15,459 nucleotides of DNA from Sulfurimonadaceae bacterium (GTDB taxonomy: Bacteria; Campylobacterota; Campylobacteria; Campylobacterales; Sulfurimonadaceae). The translations under genes were made by a program, and so were the position numbers. Below are positions 13,802 through 15,459 of this stretch, piece by piece (the first letter of the stretch is position 1; each line of letters begins with the position of its first letter). The stretch is from contig JAPHSI010000208.1 of NCBI GenBank assembly GCA_026193155.1, positions 1-15,459 of the forward strand. Reading direction: 5' to 3'. Below the pieces are notes generated by a model. The model did not search any database and had not been told where the DNA came from. It saw nothing but the letters and a program-made list of their open reading frames with translations.

Positions 13802-14912
13802 CATGTCTAGAGTTTTTTTCTTCATTTAACATCTTAGATAATATGTCTGAAACTTCTTTACTGGCTTTTTGTGCTTGATTAAAATAAGTTTTTACATTAG
13901 TAGCTTCTTCAACACAGGTTCCGTCTTTTACACATTGTATAGCTTTGTGAATATTATCGTGAACCTCTTTATGAGGATGAGCAAGTTTTGAATAACTTGA
14001 AGTTTTACTGAATATCTCTTTCCCGACACCGTTGTTATACCACTTGCCTAAACGACATGTAGTATCAGAAGCAAGTTCCGTATCTAGTCTATTTGTAAAT
14101 ACAGTATTATATCCGTTTGCCTTGAAGAGCAGATGATCAAGTTTTACAAGAATCATAAATATAGCATATGTAACATCTTTATTCTCACAAGATATTTGCG
14201 AAGAATTATCGTTAAGCTTATCCATCATATTTTTAATCTCCCGCATCTGCTCATTTGACTCAGTCGATAATTCTTCCATAGATTTTGAGTGTTCATGTAC
14301 TTCTTGGGTATTTTGTTTTAAGCCCTGAACTGTTATTTCAACTTCACTTGTAGCTTTTTGGGTTCTCTCTGCAAGTTTTCTGACCTCATCTGCTACAACT
14401 GCAAATCCGCGACCGTGCTCACCCGCACGAGCAGCCTCTATCGCAGCATTTAGTGCTAGTAAATTTGTCTGCTCACTTATACCTTTGATAAGGTTTATAA
14501 CATCAGATATACTTTCAACATTGGAATTTAAAATATTAACCTGTTCATAAGTGCTGGTTATATGCGTTAAAAGTATGTCCATTGTGCTAATTAGAGACTC
14601 AACACCATCAAGTGAACTGCCTACATGTAAAGTATTCTGTATATTTTTATCATCTATATCCTGCAACAATTCTACATTCAATCCGAGTTCACCCTGTAGA
14701 TTTCCTAAATCATTTAGGCACGATTCCGTTAAACTAGTCGTAAGATTTATAATCAAATCTGCCATATCCTTATTGTTTTTGACAGACACAGATTTTCGCT
14801 CCATATCTTGAATCTTTTTTTCTGCTAAGTCAAGTTCTCTTTTTAAAGATTCTATTTCCCGGTTTTTTGTTTCTAGTTCATCTTCTAATTTAGAAGTTTT
14901 ATTACCAAACAT
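13791..14912 (-). CDS. soluble methyl-accepting chemotaxis protein with C-terminal CZB zinc domain (TlpD-like)
   Basis: A 373-residue receptor without membrane helices. Residues 1-45 form a coiled coil. The receptor hairpin tip EQTNLLALNAAIEAARAGEHGRGFAVVADEVRKLAERT spans 147-184 and contacts CheA and CheW. Residues about 250-365 form a CZB domain with all four expected zinc ligands: H260, C286 in CRLGKWY, H314 and H318 (HxxxH). In H. pylori, TlpD has this cytoplasmic MCP-CZB layout and senses oxidants (hypochlorite, via the zinc-bound cysteine). An upstream GTG at 14960 is in frame, but it overlaps the extended -10 (14951-14959). ATG 14912 is therefore chosen; GGGGG lies ten bases upstream. 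Position near ahpC fits, but does not prove, an oxidative-stress taxis role. Confidence 0.93.
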   Translation of the reverse strand: MFGNKTSKLEDELETKNREIESLKRELDLAEKKIQDMERKSVSVKNNKDMADLIINLTTSLTESCLNDLGNLQGELGLNVELLQDIDDKNIQNTLHVGSSLDGVESLISTMDILLTHITSTYEQVNILNSNVESISDVINLIKGISEQTNLLALNAAIEAARAGEHGRGFAVVADEVRKLAERTQKATSEVEITVQGLKQNTQEVHEHSKSMEELSTESNEQMREIKNMMDKLNDNSSQISCENKDVTYAIFMILVKLDHLLFKANGYNTVFTNRLDTELASDTTCRLGKWYNNGVGKEIFSKTSSYSKLAHPHKEVHDNIHKAIQCVKDGTCVEEATNVKTYFNQAQKASKEVSDILSKMLNEEKNSRHANP

Positions 14913-14950
14913 ACAATATTTTCCCCCTCTTTTTTTATAAAATGTGTCAT

Positions 14951-14959
14951 ATTGTAGCA
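14951..14959 (-). promoter_or_regulatory. extended -10 promoter (TGCTACAAT) of the chemoreceptor gene
   Basis: The minus-strand TGCTACAAT fits TGn plus five of six TATAAT bases. Transcription would begin near 14944, about 32 bases before ATG 14912. Phased A/T tracts lie directly upstream. Confidence 0.6.
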
Positions 14960-14968
14960 CTATAATTA

Positions 14969-14996
14969 TTTTTAATTTTTTAATTTTTTAATTTTT
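14969..14996. repeat. 8-bp tandem repeat (TTTTTTAA, about 3.5 copies)
   Basis: T-runs of 5, 6, 6 and 5 are separated by AA with an 8-bp period. The repeat spans the region upstream of the chemoreceptor -10 and touches the stop codon of the helicase gene. It could act as an UP-element-like tract, or as a slippage-prone repeat altering promoter spacing. Confidence 0.55.
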
Positions 14997-15459
14997 ATAA
15001 ACTTAATTTGTTATTATTAAACATTAAAGCCTTCTTATCGGCATATATAAGTTCATACCATTGTCTGTTAGGGGCAATTAAATTTAGTCTTTTAGGGTTT
15101 GAGCAACGTGAGAGTGCTACATAAAACTGACTCGGTGCAAATATCTCATCTGTCGCAATTATCAAATCTTCTATACTCATCCCCTGAGATTTATGTATAG
15201 TTATTGCATATGCAAGTTTTATTGGGTACTGATAGATGCTAAAAACATCCTCTTCTTGAAGCTGCTTCTTGCCGTCTTTTACTTTTTCAACCCATTTTGA
15301 CTTACTCATCCTTACAGGTTCAAGCTTTACAATTTTTCCATCAGCTTTTTGAACATAGATATACTGGGCATCCATATTAACGACCCTGCCTTTTTGACCG
15401 TTAAAATAGTTCCAAGAATTTCTGGTAAATAAAACCGGTACACCTATCTTTAACTCTAA
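14995..15459 (-). CDS. Pif1/RecD-like helicase, C-terminal 154 residues (cut by window edge)
   Basis: The frame is open to the window end, so the N-terminal part with the Walker motifs is missing; an internal ATG at 15375 is not the true start. The visible part begins LELKIGVPVLFTRNSWNYFNGQKG, the usual beta-barrel segment of superfamily 1B helicases. It continues to the UvrD_C_2-type block with AITIHKSQGMS (motif V, about 15165-15200) and FYVALSRCS (motif VI, with its arginine). The C-terminus ends shortly after. It is probably an ATP-dependent 5'-3' DNA helicase; the exact subfamily cannot be fixed from the fragment. The stop lies at the edge of the T/A octamer repeat, upstream of the chemoreceptor gene on the same strand. 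Confidence 0.85.
   Translation of the reverse strand, partial: LELKIGVPVLFTRNSWNYFNGQKGRVVNMDAQYIYVQKADGKIVKLEPVRMSKSKWVEKVKDGKKQLQEEDVFSIYQYPIKLAYAITIHKSQGMSIEDLIIATDEIFAPSQFYVALSRCSNPKRLNLIAPNRQWYELIYADKKALMFNNNKLSL

Noticed and set aside
14913..14960. GTG start adding 16 residues to the chemoreceptor
   Set aside because: The GTG overlaps the extended -10 element, so it would not be in the transcript.
14995..15375. Complete 126-residue protein from ATG 15375
   Set aside because: The frame stays open to the window end with conserved helicase sequence upstream of this ATG, so it is an internal methionine.
1..15459. CRISPR array, insertion sequence, integrase, toxin-antitoxin pair or phage genes
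   Set aside because: No regularly spaced repeats, transposase motifs or paired small ORFs with such features were seen on either strand.

Overview
The window is AT-rich bacterial chromosome, very probably from a Campylobacterota (epsilonproteobacterial) organism of the Sulfurimonas/Sulfurovum type. The main reason is gene order: fabH, plsX, rpmF, yceD-like, ndk, ferredoxin, metK, and a divergent ahpC. As I recall, this merges the Campylobacter jejuni fabH-plsX-rpmF-ndk-fdxA/ahpC cluster with the Helicobacter pylori metK-ndk-rpmF-plsX-fabH cluster. The sensory proteins also fit the group: a Cache histidine kinase, a bacteriohemerythrin-GGDEF protein and a TlpD-like CZB chemoreceptor. No tRNA, rRNA, CRISPR array, insertion sequence or phage gene was seen.

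Layout. Positions 1-2419 (minus strand) hold rmuC followed by an overlapping Cache-domain histidine kinase that is cut by the window edge just before its H-box. Across a 99-bp divergent promoter region, 2519-4687 (plus) encodes a membrane diguanylate cyclase with hemerythrin, NIT, HAMP-like and GGDEF parts. Next comes a DEAD-box RNA helicase (4866-6404) with two inverted repeats at its promoter and a long stem in its 5' leader. A 320-bp gene-free stretch with two strong hairpins or palindromes follows, then a HIT-family protein (6725-7159).

Positions 7166-10197 (minus) form a housekeeping operon, ndk-yceD-rpmF-plsX-fabH. It joins nucleotide balance, 50S ribosomal protein L32 and the start of fatty-acid and phospholipid synthesis. 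rpmF is only 49 codons. The ferredoxin and metK lie upstream on the same strand, each with its own likely promoter and terminator. metK has a short hairpin leader.

Positions 12143-12739 (plus) encode a 2-Cys peroxiredoxin (AhpC), divergent from metK, with a near-perfect 26-bp palindrome between them. A secreted beta-propeller-like protein follows. Convergent to it is a soluble CZB chemoreceptor, and the window ends in the C-terminal part of a Pif1/RecD-like helicase.

Several starts differ from the longest open frame. ndk should start at 10197, the ferredoxin at 10604 and the chemoreceptor at 14912, judged by Shine-Dalgarno position and promoter overlap. rmuC and the propeller protein use TTG. 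No wholly new multi-gene system is evident. The best leads are the sensor architectures and the unexplained cis-elements: the helicase leader and operator pair, the metK leader, the ahpC palindrome and the rmuC palindrome.
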